Below, one piece after another: positions 1 to 46,191 of a stretch of DNA of 64,000 bases (position 1 is the stretch's first letter; each line of letters starts with the position of its first letter). Made by a program: the position numbers and the translations under genes. Origin of the DNA: Enoplosus armatus (taxonomy: Eukaryota > Chordata > Actinopteri > Centrarchiformes > Enoplosidae). A model generated the notes under the pieces. The model saw nothing but the letters and a program-made list of their open reading frames with translations. It ran no database searches and was not told where the DNA came from. Where the stretch lies: NCBI RefSeq assembly GCF_043641665.1, contig NC_092194.1:14366798-14430797 (forward strand). The letters run 5' to 3'.

Positions 1-299
1 ACGGTGTTGTTGTGCAGTGTAGGCTTCCAAAATGGTTTGGCTTGCAAAAATCACATAAGGGAATTAATGCAGCACACACACTGGAAACACATCAGACTAC
101 TTAGTGATTAAAGTTTATGCCATTTGTTGTTGATTTACAAACCAAAATCTCCAAGGCTGTCAATTATGCTGAAAAAACATTCACTTTGCAAAATTAAGTT
201 ATGGCATTGATTAAGACAAATATGTATATAAAGTATGTTATTTCTATATCCAAAGCAAATGAAAGAGAAATGGCATTGAACAAGACAAGTCTGCAGCCA

Positions 300-1065
300 A
301 GCTAGAGGCTCAGTGAGGCTGTACTTTGAGCTAAATGCTAACATGAGCATGCTAACATGTTCACAATGACAATGCTAACATAGTGATGTTTAACAGGTAT
401 AATGTTTACCATCTTACTTTAGCGTGTTAGCATGCTAACATTTTCTTATCAGCACTAAACACAATGTCCTAACTTTTGCAGGTGTTATTATGGACATGAT
501 CTGATGATGGCGCTATATGGAAAGTCAGGGGATCATCAAAGTCATTAGAATTAATCTTGAGGGGGACGTGAATGTCAGCATACCAAATGTCATGGTAATC
601 CATCCAACTGTAGAGACAATTCACACAAAATCTAATAGTGGTTTCAAGTCATTGAGATTTATCATCTGGGGACCACGGATTTCTGTACTAAATGTGGTGC
701 CAATACATCAAGTACATGATGAGCTATTTCACTGGATAAGTGAGAACCTATCACTAAAGTCAGTAGGACTCATCCTCTGTGCAAAATTTCATGGCAATCC
801 ATAAAATAGTTGTCAAACATGTCATTAAAAAACAAAAGGTCAACCTGCTGGTGGCGCTAGATGAAAAGTCCAGGGATCAAAAGTAGGATTTATCCTCTTG
901 GGGACCATGAATGACCATGCATGATTAAAAACCTGAAAGATGTCTACACTTTCTGTCATCTTGGCAGCAAGTATTTCAATGTCCTGCCACCACGAAATGT
1001 ACTTGACAATTACCTCTTGACAGTTGGTGACAGTTAAAACAAGAGAATAAAAAACAATCAAAACA
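300..1065 (-). repeat. Dispersed fish repeat (TTAGCATGCTAAC family), inverted relative to the copy at 56,690
   Basis: Contains clustered GCTAACATG/TTAGCATGCTAAC motifs, TTTGAGCTAAATGCTAACAT, and two internal GATGGCGCTA or GGTGGCGCTAGATGAAAAGTC-type boundaries (506 and 850). The segment at 320-460 matches the reverse complement of 56,950-57,090 over most of its length. The apparent 95-codon plus-strand reading frame at 517-804 lies inside the repeat and is not a gene. I recognise the type as common in percomorph genomes but cannot name the family. Confidence 0.75.
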
Positions 1066-3330
1066 CTGGTCTGAAGAGAAAAGAGAGGAAATTTCAAGGC
1101 TTACCTGCTAATCAGCACATCTGCTGTCATGGCTGACATTATCTATTCACTGCAGGTGAAAGGGGTGAATGTCAGAAACACTTTCCTAGAGCGATCCCTG
1201 TGACATTAACAGTGACTTAGACCGGCTGTGAACTTCAGGAATGAGGAAAGCGGAGCAGTACTTCCTTGAAACTGAACTATGCACTTGGTTCAACCTGGAA
1301 GCTGCTGTGTTGAATGGCAACAGGTGCTACTTTGCTCCCTGTATTGTCTTACTTCTTTTATGTTTTGACTTTTTTTTGCATTTTAATTGTTTGTGAGCAG
1401 CACAATCTATGAACGTCATCTTCAGGTGGTTTTCTTTTGTGTCACATCAAGGGCGTCATCCACCCCGTCCTCCCAGAGGGTCTCTGGAATTTCACGTCAC
1501 TAGGTGGAGCCATCACTGAGATGTCTGTACTTCCCACACACAGTGTGAGCACAATGGGCCAGATCCCACTTGAATATGGGATATATAGGGAGCATGAGGG
1601 GCCTTAGGGAAAGGCAAGAGAATAGTGACAGAAAGGTATGCTTCCACGTCTAAATCCCATCACAAATGTGCTTCAAAAGATTTCTTGGAAGCTACTGCTG
1701 TCAGAACTGCCAGTTTAAGTGTTGGATTGAGACCCATCTTCCGCAAGAACAGGATGTTCTTGCAAAATACAATTCATTGTTCCCAGTGCAATGCTGCACT
1801 CCTCATCTAATCTCATAATTGACTGGAGGGTGGATACAAGCTCACGGGCTGTTGAAATGTAGTGTCAGCTATTAATGATACAATACTGATTGCAATAGTC
1901 TACTGTAAAACTAAATTATTAGATGAAATGTGCACAACAGCAGGGCTGATGTACATTTTTGGTTTAGAAAAGAAATTTGCCATCAAGGCCGTCTGTAGGT
2001 CTGCAGGTTTTTATCGCACCAGCAAGAGAAGAGGAGATTTGTTTTTTAGGCTTTTATAGCTTTTGCAATGAAATTCTTCATACATGTGGGCCCAGGAATC
2101 ACTGCCATAGTATCACTAACACTTTGAACATTTGCCCTCCTTTCCACCTCCAACCGCCATCCGTGTTCACAATCATCATCATCTTTTACATCTTTCTAAA
2201 ACCTTCCTCATTTAACCCATGCTGCCATTCTACACCATATTACCATTGACATCAGGTGGTGTGAGCAGCTCCCCAGTTATCACGGCCACCAACACCTCCG
2301 TATCCCAGCTGCTCAGCAGGTGACAGACGGTCGTGTGCCGTGTCCACTGTAGGGGAATGGGCAAAAGCCTGCAAATAGACAGACTGTCTGCAGGCGTTCT
2401 CTGATCTAATCTTCTCCTCAATCTGGCACTTGGTTTTCTGCTGGGATGCCAGGTAAACATGTCAGAATTGGGCAAAGAAACCTTTGGAGAAGTTTGGAAT
2501 CCACTGAGCATGAGACTGTGGTGGAGAGATGGGGAGCACAGGTGGTTGTGCACTGCCCTCTAGTGGAGAAACATAACCAGTGCACATGTAGTATGTATGC
2601 AGGAAGTGTGCATGGTACAGTAGTTGAGAAACACAGGCAGGAAAATAAGATATTATAATAACATATCAGTCTGAAGTCTTTAATTTTACTTTTTTTAACA
2701 TACCCTTGGGACAAACCCGTCAGCCTGACGGTTACACACAAGTTTCTCTATAAGAAATCATTGTTCTGTTTCCGTGCACTGAACTACAGCATTGTTTGAG
2801 GCTTTTTGTCAGTAGATCTGATGAATCATCTCAGACCAAATCAAACAATAAACTGATCTTACAAACAATTATAACCTGTGTATAGTCTGATATAGCTTAT
2901 TCCTCTGTGTCATAGGCCTTCATTGATGTAAAAATGTAAACGTAAAAAACTTGCTTTGGGTGGTGTGTTTCTTCATTACCATAAACATGGGCAAGCTCAC
3001 ATACATCCTGCTGCTGTAATTACTCACTCGCACACTAAATTTGTATTGAGGCTGAAAACATTACTCCTGTTTGGGTAACATCTGCTGAAAACTATAGTAC
3101 CCAGTTGTTTTAGGAAATTACTGAGCCTATATTTTTGTATCTCACATTTTAAGATTTACATCTTTAGCAGGATTGAACGGGCTTGGGGATGAGTGCCACA
3201 GACAATGTTGGTTTGTCAGCACAGCATTGTTGGTTTTGGTCTTCCGGACTTGTCAACAAGTAAATGTAGAATCACACCAGCCTTATCCCTTAAGACATCC
3301 TGCATTAGGGCAAATGAAAGACAGAAGACT
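1066..3330. other. Intergenic DNA downstream of FERMT2, no confident gene
   Basis: Mostly AT-rich unique-looking sequence. The only gene-like item is a 64-nt splice-flanked open segment at 2256-2319 on plus, described under findings. Short reading frames on both strands at 2230-2741 overlap each other and match nothing I recognise. Confidence 0.5.
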
Positions 3331-3334
3331 CTGT

Positions 3335-5693
3335 TTTTAAATAAAAATTACTTTATTTTTTAAAATAAATGCATTTTTTTACAGTCAGAAAACAGAACAG
3401 CAGGACATGCACCGCTGCTCCTGACACTGGAGGCAAACAAAAACAACATCAGAGAAAATAAAAACAGACTAGGCTTCGTTTTTTCTCTTACCTCTGTTCA
3501 CTTTTGCTGATTTGTCTCAAACTCCAGGGTCTAAACAAAGTGGGTCTCCTTCATATGGACATTATTAAATGGCACACTTCAGTTGTGACAAAACCAGACA
3601 AATAAGTGAAGTAGTTTAAAAAGGCGCTGAGCAAATCAAATTTGCAGCAAAAAAAAAAGAGAAGCACATTAAGTATCACTGTAAGTCTAAAGAATGAGCT
3701 AAAAACACAACGCAGGGCCATGAAAGGACATTACGATCCACAAGTGGTAGAATAGAAAGAAGAAAATCAATAAAAGGAAGCAGAAATGCGAGCACATGAA
3801 AAAGGCATACGTATCTGTATTTAAAAAATATATATATAATATGTACTCGACAAATATCTTAATCAAACCTGGAGTTTGAGACTAGTGTTATCTTCATATA
3901 TATTCATATATATCTTCATCTGAAAACTCAGTAAGACCACAACATAAGCAGGCATAATTCTGAATACTACACATGTTGACAGATGGCTTCCCCCCTCTTT
4001 ACTGAAAGGAAAAGCTTCCAAACCCCAAAAAGCAGAAAAGAAACTGTACAATATTATAAAATGTTTGTGTTTTTACATTAGTTACAAAAAAATAATACTT
4101 CATTTACTGATCCTTCATACTGAGGACAGAAGAAAAAAAAACACGTTGCATATTCTTTCTTCAAACTCTGTGACCTTTTGCTGGTGTGTAATGACAAAAG
4201 TTATAATAATAATAATAATAATAACAACAATACTAAATGGTGTGAGAAACAGAATGGCAGTAAAGTAAAAGGTGGAACAAGGGAGCGATGATCCCCTCCT
4301 GTTATGTAGTGTACGCTTAGCAATGAGATGTCAGGGGGTTCAAATCTCTGGATGCAATTTCAAACATGCTGTTGAGATTCAGCAACTTATAACTGTGGTC
4401 AGAACAGCAGCCAGAAACAGATGTGTTTGGCAAAATATAAATGCACTTTGGCACATAATGTTTGAATGCGCACTTCCAGGTCAGAAGATGAAAACTCCTT
4501 GCCTGCCTAAAGTTGGCAAAAGATAACAGACATCTTGAAAAGTCATGCAACTTCATGCTGAGTCTTCAAATATTTTTAAAAACAAGAGGATGAGATATTT
4601 TAAATGGACTCGTGATACCTTGTGACATTAGTAATCTACCTTAGTTCAACAGGAGAATGAATTTTGCAGTAAGGACATTTACATCAGTTGGAAGAGATTT
4701 TCAAACCCACAGGACACTCATCCCAGTGCACTGAACTGTAGTGTATTTTCAGACACGCTCACTATTAGCAGTCTGTTAAATATAAAAACAAAACTCTCAA
4801 TGTCACACCTGTCAGCTAATACAATGAGATTTCAATGGAGAGACTCGGCACAGAGGGGACTATCACTCTGGACGAGCTCCGAAACAAAGACAACAGACAT
4901 CAAAAGCAAAAGGAAATTTAACAACAGCTTATTCAAAAACACGGACTGTATACTGTAGAAGTGCTTACATGTGACTTCAAAGAGATTAAACCCTTCAGAG
5001 AGTGGACAGGATGGACATGTAGTGCTGCGATCAGTGGCCACTGCTGTTGACAGATACCCTTTTGATTGGACTCTTTGAAAAGTCCGTCTTTTAGGATAAA
5101 TAATTCGATATAACTTTAGGTATCTGTGCCACCACGATTACAATATGTTTTAATGACAGTTTGATGTCAGCTCCTTTAGTCCAGTTCGAGAAGAAATACA
5201 GAGGGAAAAAAAAGACAGTGAGAGAAATAGTGAAGAGGAAAAGATTCTTTGGGATTAAATCTGGCATTTGATTGGTTTTAAAGGGTTGTCATGGACGTAA
5301 ATTGATGGCCATCAGTCCAGGAGGAGAGGGGGCAGGTGCTCGTAGGAAAAACAAGAGAGACTTCCCGGTTCATGTTTGTGTAAGGCTTCTGTTCAACCAC
5401 AGGAGCGTACGTTCAAAAGTTCATCTGGACTGTATTTACCAGAATATTAGTGTTGTAACAAATGACCTTGTCAGCGTTAATGCAAAAAAACCCTATAACA
5501 ATAAAAACGGTGTCAGCCATGGCAATAGTAGTGCTGTTCTGGACTCCTCAGCACAGCTCCGAACACTTAAAAAGACTGAGAAATAGTAGAATAAAATAAA
5601 CCCCATATACTGTGGTTCCACCCCCCAGCCACTCCCCTCCTGGCCCCTGACCTACAATCGTTGACCCCTGGTGGTTTGGGGAGGGGGGGGGGC
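3335..5693 (-). other. fermt2: FERMT2 3' UTR
   Basis: About 2.35 kb between the stop codon and the first good minus-strand AATAAA (3357-3352). It is AT-rich, with a C-rich tract right after the stop (5690-5677), an (AAT)-type tract at 4203-4222 and an AT dinucleotide patch near 3828-3841. No competing coding signal is seen. The end point is inferred from the poly(A) signal. Confidence 0.6.
3352..3357 (-). terminator. fermt2: Candidate FERMT2 poly(A) signal AATAAA
   Basis: TTTATT on plus, AATAAA on the coding strand, within an A/T-rich stretch. It is the best candidate downstream of the stop. Cleavage would be expected 10-30 nt further, near 3325-3342. Confidence 0.5.
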
Positions 5694-40652
<34,959 letters not shown>

Positions 40653-40839
40653 CCTGCCAAACAGACCCACAGTCAAGTCAGGAGGGGAAAAGGTCCAGCT
40701 AAAGTTCTGTCACACTGGAGTGAAAAGAAACCTTTTGACCCTCTGGAAAGGAGTAAATGTGGTGCAAAGAACGAACTGTACCCTATTAGATATTTTCAAA
40801 CATACATTTCTGAGCATGTATACTTGGGAGGGGTGTAAA

Positions 40840-41935
40840 TTAACTTCACTAACTAAATTTACTTGACTACAGTTCTAGACAACAGTACTTTACTTGAGCA
40901 TTTACCTTTTCATTTCTAAATATATGCTTATACTTCAGGGAAACTATACATTTATACTCAACAGTATCCGACAGCTGTAGTTGCTGGTTACTTTGCATGA
41001 CTGCAGATTTTACATTCACACTGAAACACTAAAGACAAACCAATGGGAATTGGATTGGGCACCACCTGGAAGTGCTATGCCATCAAAATAGTGCTTATAT
41101 CAGAATCAGAATCAGAAATACTTTATTGATCCCCGGGGTGAAATTGTACTAAATACATAAATGCATGAGCACTTTCCGACACTATGACAGGGTCTTAAGG
41201 TGGACAATATGACAACCATCAGAGTTGTGCCATACCATTATGCTATTCCTTGGTTTTAAAGGGGGACTTCACACAGCAGAGTCAGCTGACTAGTCATGGT
41301 TGGTACTCAGCCTGTAACAACAGTTGTATAATGTCTTCCCAAGTTTTACTGAAAAAGTAACCCTGGTGATGTCAGAGTGATGTCGCAGGATTAGGGTGTA
41401 TCAGCTTGATCTGGGACGACAGATTTATGATAGAAAACCTGCATTACACACTGGAGGTGTAGAGTTTTAATAACGCAGGCCTTTCCGGACAACGGTACTA
41501 AACAAAACTGTAGACAATAAAGCAAATTTAATAGGACTTTTGCATCAAAGAGATGAAGTTTCTTGACTTGTCAAACATTTAATTCACTGGATGAAACAAA
41601 CAGACATTTCAGACATTTCCATCTAATTACTAATCCATGGACCGTTTTTCAATAGATTTTCCATTGATAAATTGATATGTATCAATATCAAGATAAAAAA
41701 AAAAGATATACTCCATGATAGGGGCTTTTATTGATATTGCCAACTCCTAAAAAGGGTTAATCTTCATTGTGCTTGCCTACCTTTACTTTAGATACTTATA
41801 TATAGTATTTCAAATGTACTTAACTGCTGATTCAGTACAATTATGAATACACAATGCTTATAATGGAGTATTTTCCCCATTGTGGTATTTCCACTTTTAC
41901 TTAAGTAAAGCTAGTACGGTTCTTCCAACATTGGC
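40840..41935. repeat. Nested dispersed repeats in FERMT2 intron 1
   Basis: The outer parts (ACAGTACTTTACTTGAGCAT near 40,884; TTTTACTTAAGTAAAGCTAG near 41,895) resemble a common fish repeat ending in TACTTAAGTAAAG then TACTTCTTCCA. Inside lies TCAGAATCAGAAATACTTTA then TTGATCCCCGGGG at 41,101-41,140, a conserved tail of another fish element. The boundaries are approximate. Confidence 0.55.
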
Positions 41936-42136
41936 ACACTGTAATGACAATACTACAGTGCTAACAGATACTTTAGCTCATTAATGAACATTTGACCCTC
42001 AGGAATGATTCAGAAAAGGATGATCTGCTGTTTGCCCATCACTGTGGCTCTCCTCGTGCTTCTTGCTGGGAAGAAGACGCGCCCTGTCTTGTGAAGTCGC
42101 TGCCAAAGAAAGTTACATTACAGCCCGTCTGTCATT

Positions 42137-42182
42137 CTTTGATCGGAGGTTGTCCAGCAGAAGAGTGGCCCTGCGATCAAAA
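42137..42182. promoter_or_regulatory. fermt2: Candidate paired TCF/LEF sites in FERMT2 intron 1
   Basis: CTTTGATC (42,137-42,144) and its reverse complement with one extra A, GATCAAAA (42,175-42,182), lie head to head about 30 bp apart within the CpG-containing segment close to the promoter. Both fit the TCF/LEF core. Function is an inference. Confidence 0.3.
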
Positions 42183-42595
42183 CAGCCGTCTAATCAATAA
42201 ACACGGCAGAACAAAGGCTACAGGCCCGCGGCTACAAGTTCAACAAGGACCTTTGGCAGCTATTATCTGCGCCAATGTGCCGGTTCACCTGTTAAAAGTA
42301 ACGGTAAAGCCGCTCTTACAAATAGGGAGAGGGGTTAATTATGTAAGCAGGAGTCCGTACCACAGCTCCCCCGGCTGCATGCACACTCCGCTCAGTCGGT
42401 CGTTAAAAAGGAGCAAGTTCAGTAGAAAGTGTGTCTAAAAGCACACACACCGCTTAAATTAGCGACAAAGTCTTGTTAACTGAAGTGTGGGTTTAAATGT
42501 AGCAGAGGCGGTACGACGACAGCAACAAAAAAACATATTTCATAGCGGCGAACGAGCAAAGCTTTGAGGACGAACATTTAAATCTGTGTACTCAC

Positions 42596-42780
42596 CTTCA
42601 CAAAGACGGAGAAAAAAAAACACTAAAACAGTCGACTACACGGTACAGAACAAGTTCCCCCTCTTTAAATCATGTATAAAGTCTTTTTGAGACAATAAAA
42701 GCAGAAAGAAATCCCCGAAGAAGTCGTTGAAGAAGTGAAGTATCCCACACAGTTTCCCTGCAGGCTTCGGCTTAATGGAG
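42596..42780 (-). other. fermt2: FERMT2 non-coding first exon (5' UTR)
   Basis: The donor is seen directly: on the minus strand the exon ends GTGAAG followed by GTGAGT. The next acceptor is one base before the ATG in exon 2. Human FERMT2 also has a non-coding first exon. The 5' edge at 42780 is a guess, because no transcription start can be read from sequence alone. The exon holds a minimal upstream reading frame, ATG-ATT-TAA, at 42673-42665. Confidence 0.65.
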
Positions 42781-42900
42781 TCCAGCCGTCTCTCTTCCTC
42801 CCTCCCTCTTTCCTGCGGATAACGTCACTGCTCCAATCCCACTTTTCCTTTCATACTGGGAGGCTTTTCTAGTCGCCTACTGGTCCCCCCCCCCCACACA
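42781..42900 (-). promoter_or_regulatory. fermt2: Probable FERMT2 promoter, no TATA box
   Basis: This lies directly upstream of the first exon. On the minus strand it contains an inverted CCAAT box (ATTGG, near 42832-42836) and a CRE-like TGACGTTA near 42820-42827. A pyrimidine/purine-biased tract (CCTCCCTC on plus) covers the likely start region. An 11-C run and a CA repeat bound it on the upstream side. No good TATA box is visible at the right distance. Promoter activity is inferred from position. Confidence 0.45.
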
Positions 42901-42934
42901 CACACACATTTACACACACACACACACACACACA
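42885..42934. repeat. C run and CA microsatellite upstream of FERMT2
   Basis: An 11-C run (42,885-42,895) followed by two CA tracts separated by TTT, about 100 bp upstream of the presumed first exon. Confidence 0.93.
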
Positions 42935-43128
42935 CTCACTCAGGGCATGCACAGGACCTGAGAGACTGAATTGTGGGTTAATTCTCCCTTTTTCACCTTT
43001 TATGTTCATCAGAGGGCCACTTTGTAGAAATACAAATCATGCTTTTTTAAAATCATAAATAACCAGTAATTTGGTCCCTTTGGCACATTTTGTCTGTCAA
43101 GACAAATAAGTCAAGAATAATTTGCAAA

Positions 43129-44300
43129 TTTTCCACTCACTAAAGATTACAATCAGCTTTTCATATGATTTTTATTTTCCGTTCTTTTGGTTTCTCACTA
43201 CTTCACATACTGTTGGGTGGTGTAAACTACAGAAATCCATCACATTTCATAACTGTATAATATTAAATCTTAATCTGGAGTTTAAGTACAGATCCTGACA
43301 AGAAATGCAAACTACAATATTTACCTCTTGACATATAATAATGACATAATTTGAAGAACTGTTCACTTAAGAAGACAAAATAATCATGTATTCATGTGAT
43401 TTTAGTTTTCTTTGTTTTGTTTCTAACTGCTTCACATACTGTTGAGGTGTTTAAACTACAGAAATCCATTATATTTCATTATTTCATCTAATATCAAATC
43501 TTATTCTGGAGCTTAACTAGTAAGTGCAGGTGCTGACAAGTATATAAACTACAATATTTATCTCTTGACTTGCCAGAATCTGTAGTTCACTAAATAGAAA
43601 AACAATCAGGTGTTCATGTGATTTTTAGTGTCAATAAAAAGTTTTTTTTTTTTCCACTTGATTTATAATACATAATAAGAAAATAAATAAATAAATAAAT
43701 AACAGTATGTAAATGTGAACAGAAGAAGGCAGGCTTGCGTTTGTACAGTTTTTGTCAAACTGCGACCCTCCACAGTACAAAATTCAACGGTTTGCGGCAG
43801 GCATAATGGACATGCAGTTAAGATCTCAAGCTGCCTTTTATGGCAATAGTGCTGCAGAGCCTTGAAGCAGCATCCAGGGACCTTTGGGTCTTTAGCCCTG
43901 GGAGTAAGAGCACAAAAATAACAAGGCATTTTGGTTTTGTCACTTTAACAGTTTTAATAACTGAAAAGTGTCTCCCTTTAAGTGTTTCTCCATCTTTTCT
44001 TTCAATGGAGACTAATGCCGTCAGACAAAAAGCCCCAGTGGAAGACTGCGAAGTGTAGAAATCAGCCAAGATATACAAATATCATCTTTAATTCCTGACA
44101 CATCACATATATTCAAGGAGCATTTTACTGTAGCTGGTCCATGTGGAGGTATGTCAAACTATTTCACATACTCTTTGGGGATATAAAGTAAAAAATAAAA
44201 AAATCCATTTTACTTCTTATTCTGGATCTGAAGTACATACAGCTGCAGACAAGAAATAAAAAGTGCAGTATTTACTTACAACATATAATATAATGGAACA
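43129..44300. repeat. Diverged tandem repeat, units of about 240 bp
   Basis: Unit 1 (about 43,129-43,370) and unit 2 (about 43,371-43,585) share CTTCACATACTGTTG, AAACTACAGAAATCCAT, AAATCTTA/AAATCTTATTCTGGAG and AAACTACAATATTTA in the same order. A third unit begins at 43,585 (TTCACTAAATAG then CATGTGATTTTTAG). A further diverged unit lies at about 44,150-44,300 (ATTTCACATACTCTTTG, AAATCCATTTTACTTCTTAT, CAGTATTTACTTAC). Confidence 0.75.
43679..43702. repeat. (AAAT) microsatellite
   Basis: About six AAAT units. Confidence 0.9.
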
Positions 44301-45033
44301 AAAATTATAACTTCTCACAAAATGGAGAGAAAGTAAAGTACCAGTGTTTCCAAAGTGTACTTAAATGAATGTACTTAGTTATTTCACCTAATTTCACCTA
44401 CGAAACTCACATTTTCAGTCTCTCCCGCAACACGAGGTCAGTCATTATACTGTATCATTAAATTACAGAAACTCAACTCAACAGTTGACTTGGATTTGCT
44501 AATAGACTTCAGGCATCTAAAACTGTCTGCAGCAGTCTCCCAATATAGCCTTGTAACTATGAGAAAACAATCTTGCACAGGTCAACATCACATGTTCTTT
44601 CCCCTTTGCACCAAATTCAAAACTGTAACGGGACGTCGTCGCCGGTATCCGTGAAGACAGCATGTATGGGCATCACTGTAAAAGAGTGCTACAGCAGGTG
44701 TGGGGATCATGGCTTTCTTCATCAACCACATGCAAGACACTGATGATGATGTGGTCTGCAGGTTGTTGCTCCTCACTGCTGCAGATGAATAATGGCATTT
44801 TATACTTGCATTTAATCAAATGGTGACACGAATGACAAGTTTGGGGGGAAAATGGATAGAGAAAGGCTGCTGTCTCCTTTCTTTCCAACAGCACAATGCA
44901 CACACTCTCCAAGTGGTCTGCAGTAAAGACCCATGAATCATCAGTGTTTCTGGCTCGGTCTCCCAGTGAACTCGCTCAGCTCCAGTCCTCCAGCTCTGGA
45001 ATCTGGGCCTTCAGACTACAGTCGGCATCAAAG

Positions 45034-45140
45034 CGATTTATAAACTCTCCCTGCAGCTCTGACCCCCTCGTCAGTGTCTGGCACCCGACCTGTTGCCTTT
45101 TATAGGCTGTGTTTTAATTGCAGCGTAAACATTTGAGTCA
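45034..45140 (-). promoter_or_regulatory. Promoter-like patch with TATA box, minus strand, no gene assigned
   Basis: On the minus strand there is TATAAAAGG at 45,105-45,097, with an AP-1 consensus TGACTCA at 45,140-45,134 about 30 bp upstream, and a CT-rich tract further upstream. It points toward FERMT2, 2.3 kb beyond that gene's known first exon, so an alternative FERMT2 start is one possibility. No first exon or donor could be fixed. Confidence 0.3.
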
Positions 45141-45300
45141 GTCAGATGCAGAGCAGGAGAGTCAGATAGGGGAGCCGGCTTGGCTGCTGCTGATGTGGAT
45201 GAGGAGGGAGGAGGTGAAGGGGGGAGAGAGAGAGAGACAGAGGAGGATGTGAGGGGAGGGCTTCAAGAGGTTTACACTGTCTTCGGGAGTCATCTGTAGA

Positions 45301-46191
45301 AAAAAACAATGATCAAGTCACACAATTATAAATAAGAGCATTAACAAGAGTCAAAATAGCTCCATTAGTTAAAGGCAATAAATGGAAATAGGGTTGGAGA
45401 AAGGGCACTGGACAACAGATGGTCAATAGGGGTCTTTGTTCCAGTATTACCTATAGATGACTGACCTCTTCTGGCCAAACACAGAACAGCAGGGCCAAAT
45501 GCATTATTTATGTGAATCACCTCTGTTCTAACTGGTCCCATCTGTGAGCCTTGCCTCTGCAGATGTTGCTAAACTGCATTAAAGCGCTAGCAACTCATGT
45601 GGAAGCAATGACTGCTTGCGGATTACAATGTGGCCCATTCATGATCTATAAATCAGCTTTGTTTTTCCCATCAGGGGGTGTCTTGGAAAGAATCTGATCT
45701 TGAGTTTCAGACGAACAAATAGCTCTATTGTCCTCCAAAAATCAGTCTGGAAATGAGCAAAGAGACCATCTTCCTCTGGAAATTTCAACCTCCTCCTCCT
45801 ACGCGACAGCATACACAGATTCCAAACTCAATATTTCCCCCTGCTATTACCTGTGGGATATGACAGATTAAGAAGAAGCAGTCATTGTATCCAAAAAAGA
45901 AATGCTTTAATAAAAGGAAATAAATACAGTGCTTTGGATGGCAGTTAGAATCCATTACAGGCATGGGTTATTGCACAGCTCTAATGACAGACAAAAACAT
46001 GTTCCCAGACATCCATTCAAAGTTAGAGCAACAGTGGTAACTGACACAAATTTAACACATTTCATTCAACACACCCACGATAAATTTCAATGCCTATATC
46101 TCTTTCTCACCCGGTGACTGATTACATATGGCTGCAGGCCCTTCCTCATTAACCTTGGGACATTTTAAAGACGACACATTCGTGACAGCGC
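45301..46191. other. Intergenic DNA, nothing distinctive
   Basis: No repeat, RNA gene or coding signal identified. Confidence 0.5.

Larger units (their letters stand above)
40654..42595 (-). other. fermt2: FERMT2 intron 1
   Basis: 1.9 kb between the non-coding exon and the start-codon exon. It contains a repeat with an inserted second element (about 40,840-41,935) and, near exon 1, a GC-richer segment with several CpGs (about 41,990-42,440). A 148-codon plus-strand frame covers that segment, but I recognise no protein in it. Confidence 0.75.
42935..45300. other. Intergenic DNA between FERMT2 and DDHD1, FERMT2-proximal half
   Basis: Contains diverged tandem repeats of about 240 bp (43,129-44,300), an AAAT tract at 43,679-43,702, and a promoter-like patch at 45,034-45,140. 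No gene is recognised. Confidence 0.6.

Noticed and set aside
517..804. 95-codon frame MESQGIIKVIRINLEG...
   Set aside because: Lies inside a dispersed repeat; related frames occur wherever this repeat is found.
41992..42438. 148-codon plus-strand reading frame in FERMT2 intron 1
   Set aside because: Falls in a GC-richer segment where long open frames arise by chance; no domain recognised. Kept only as a possible regulatory segment.
44588..44912. Overlapping minus-strand frames of 62 and 79 codons downstream of the orphan TATA box
   Set aside because: No recognisable protein, and no clear donor or acceptor. They may be part of an untranslated exon, but that cannot be supported from sequence alone.
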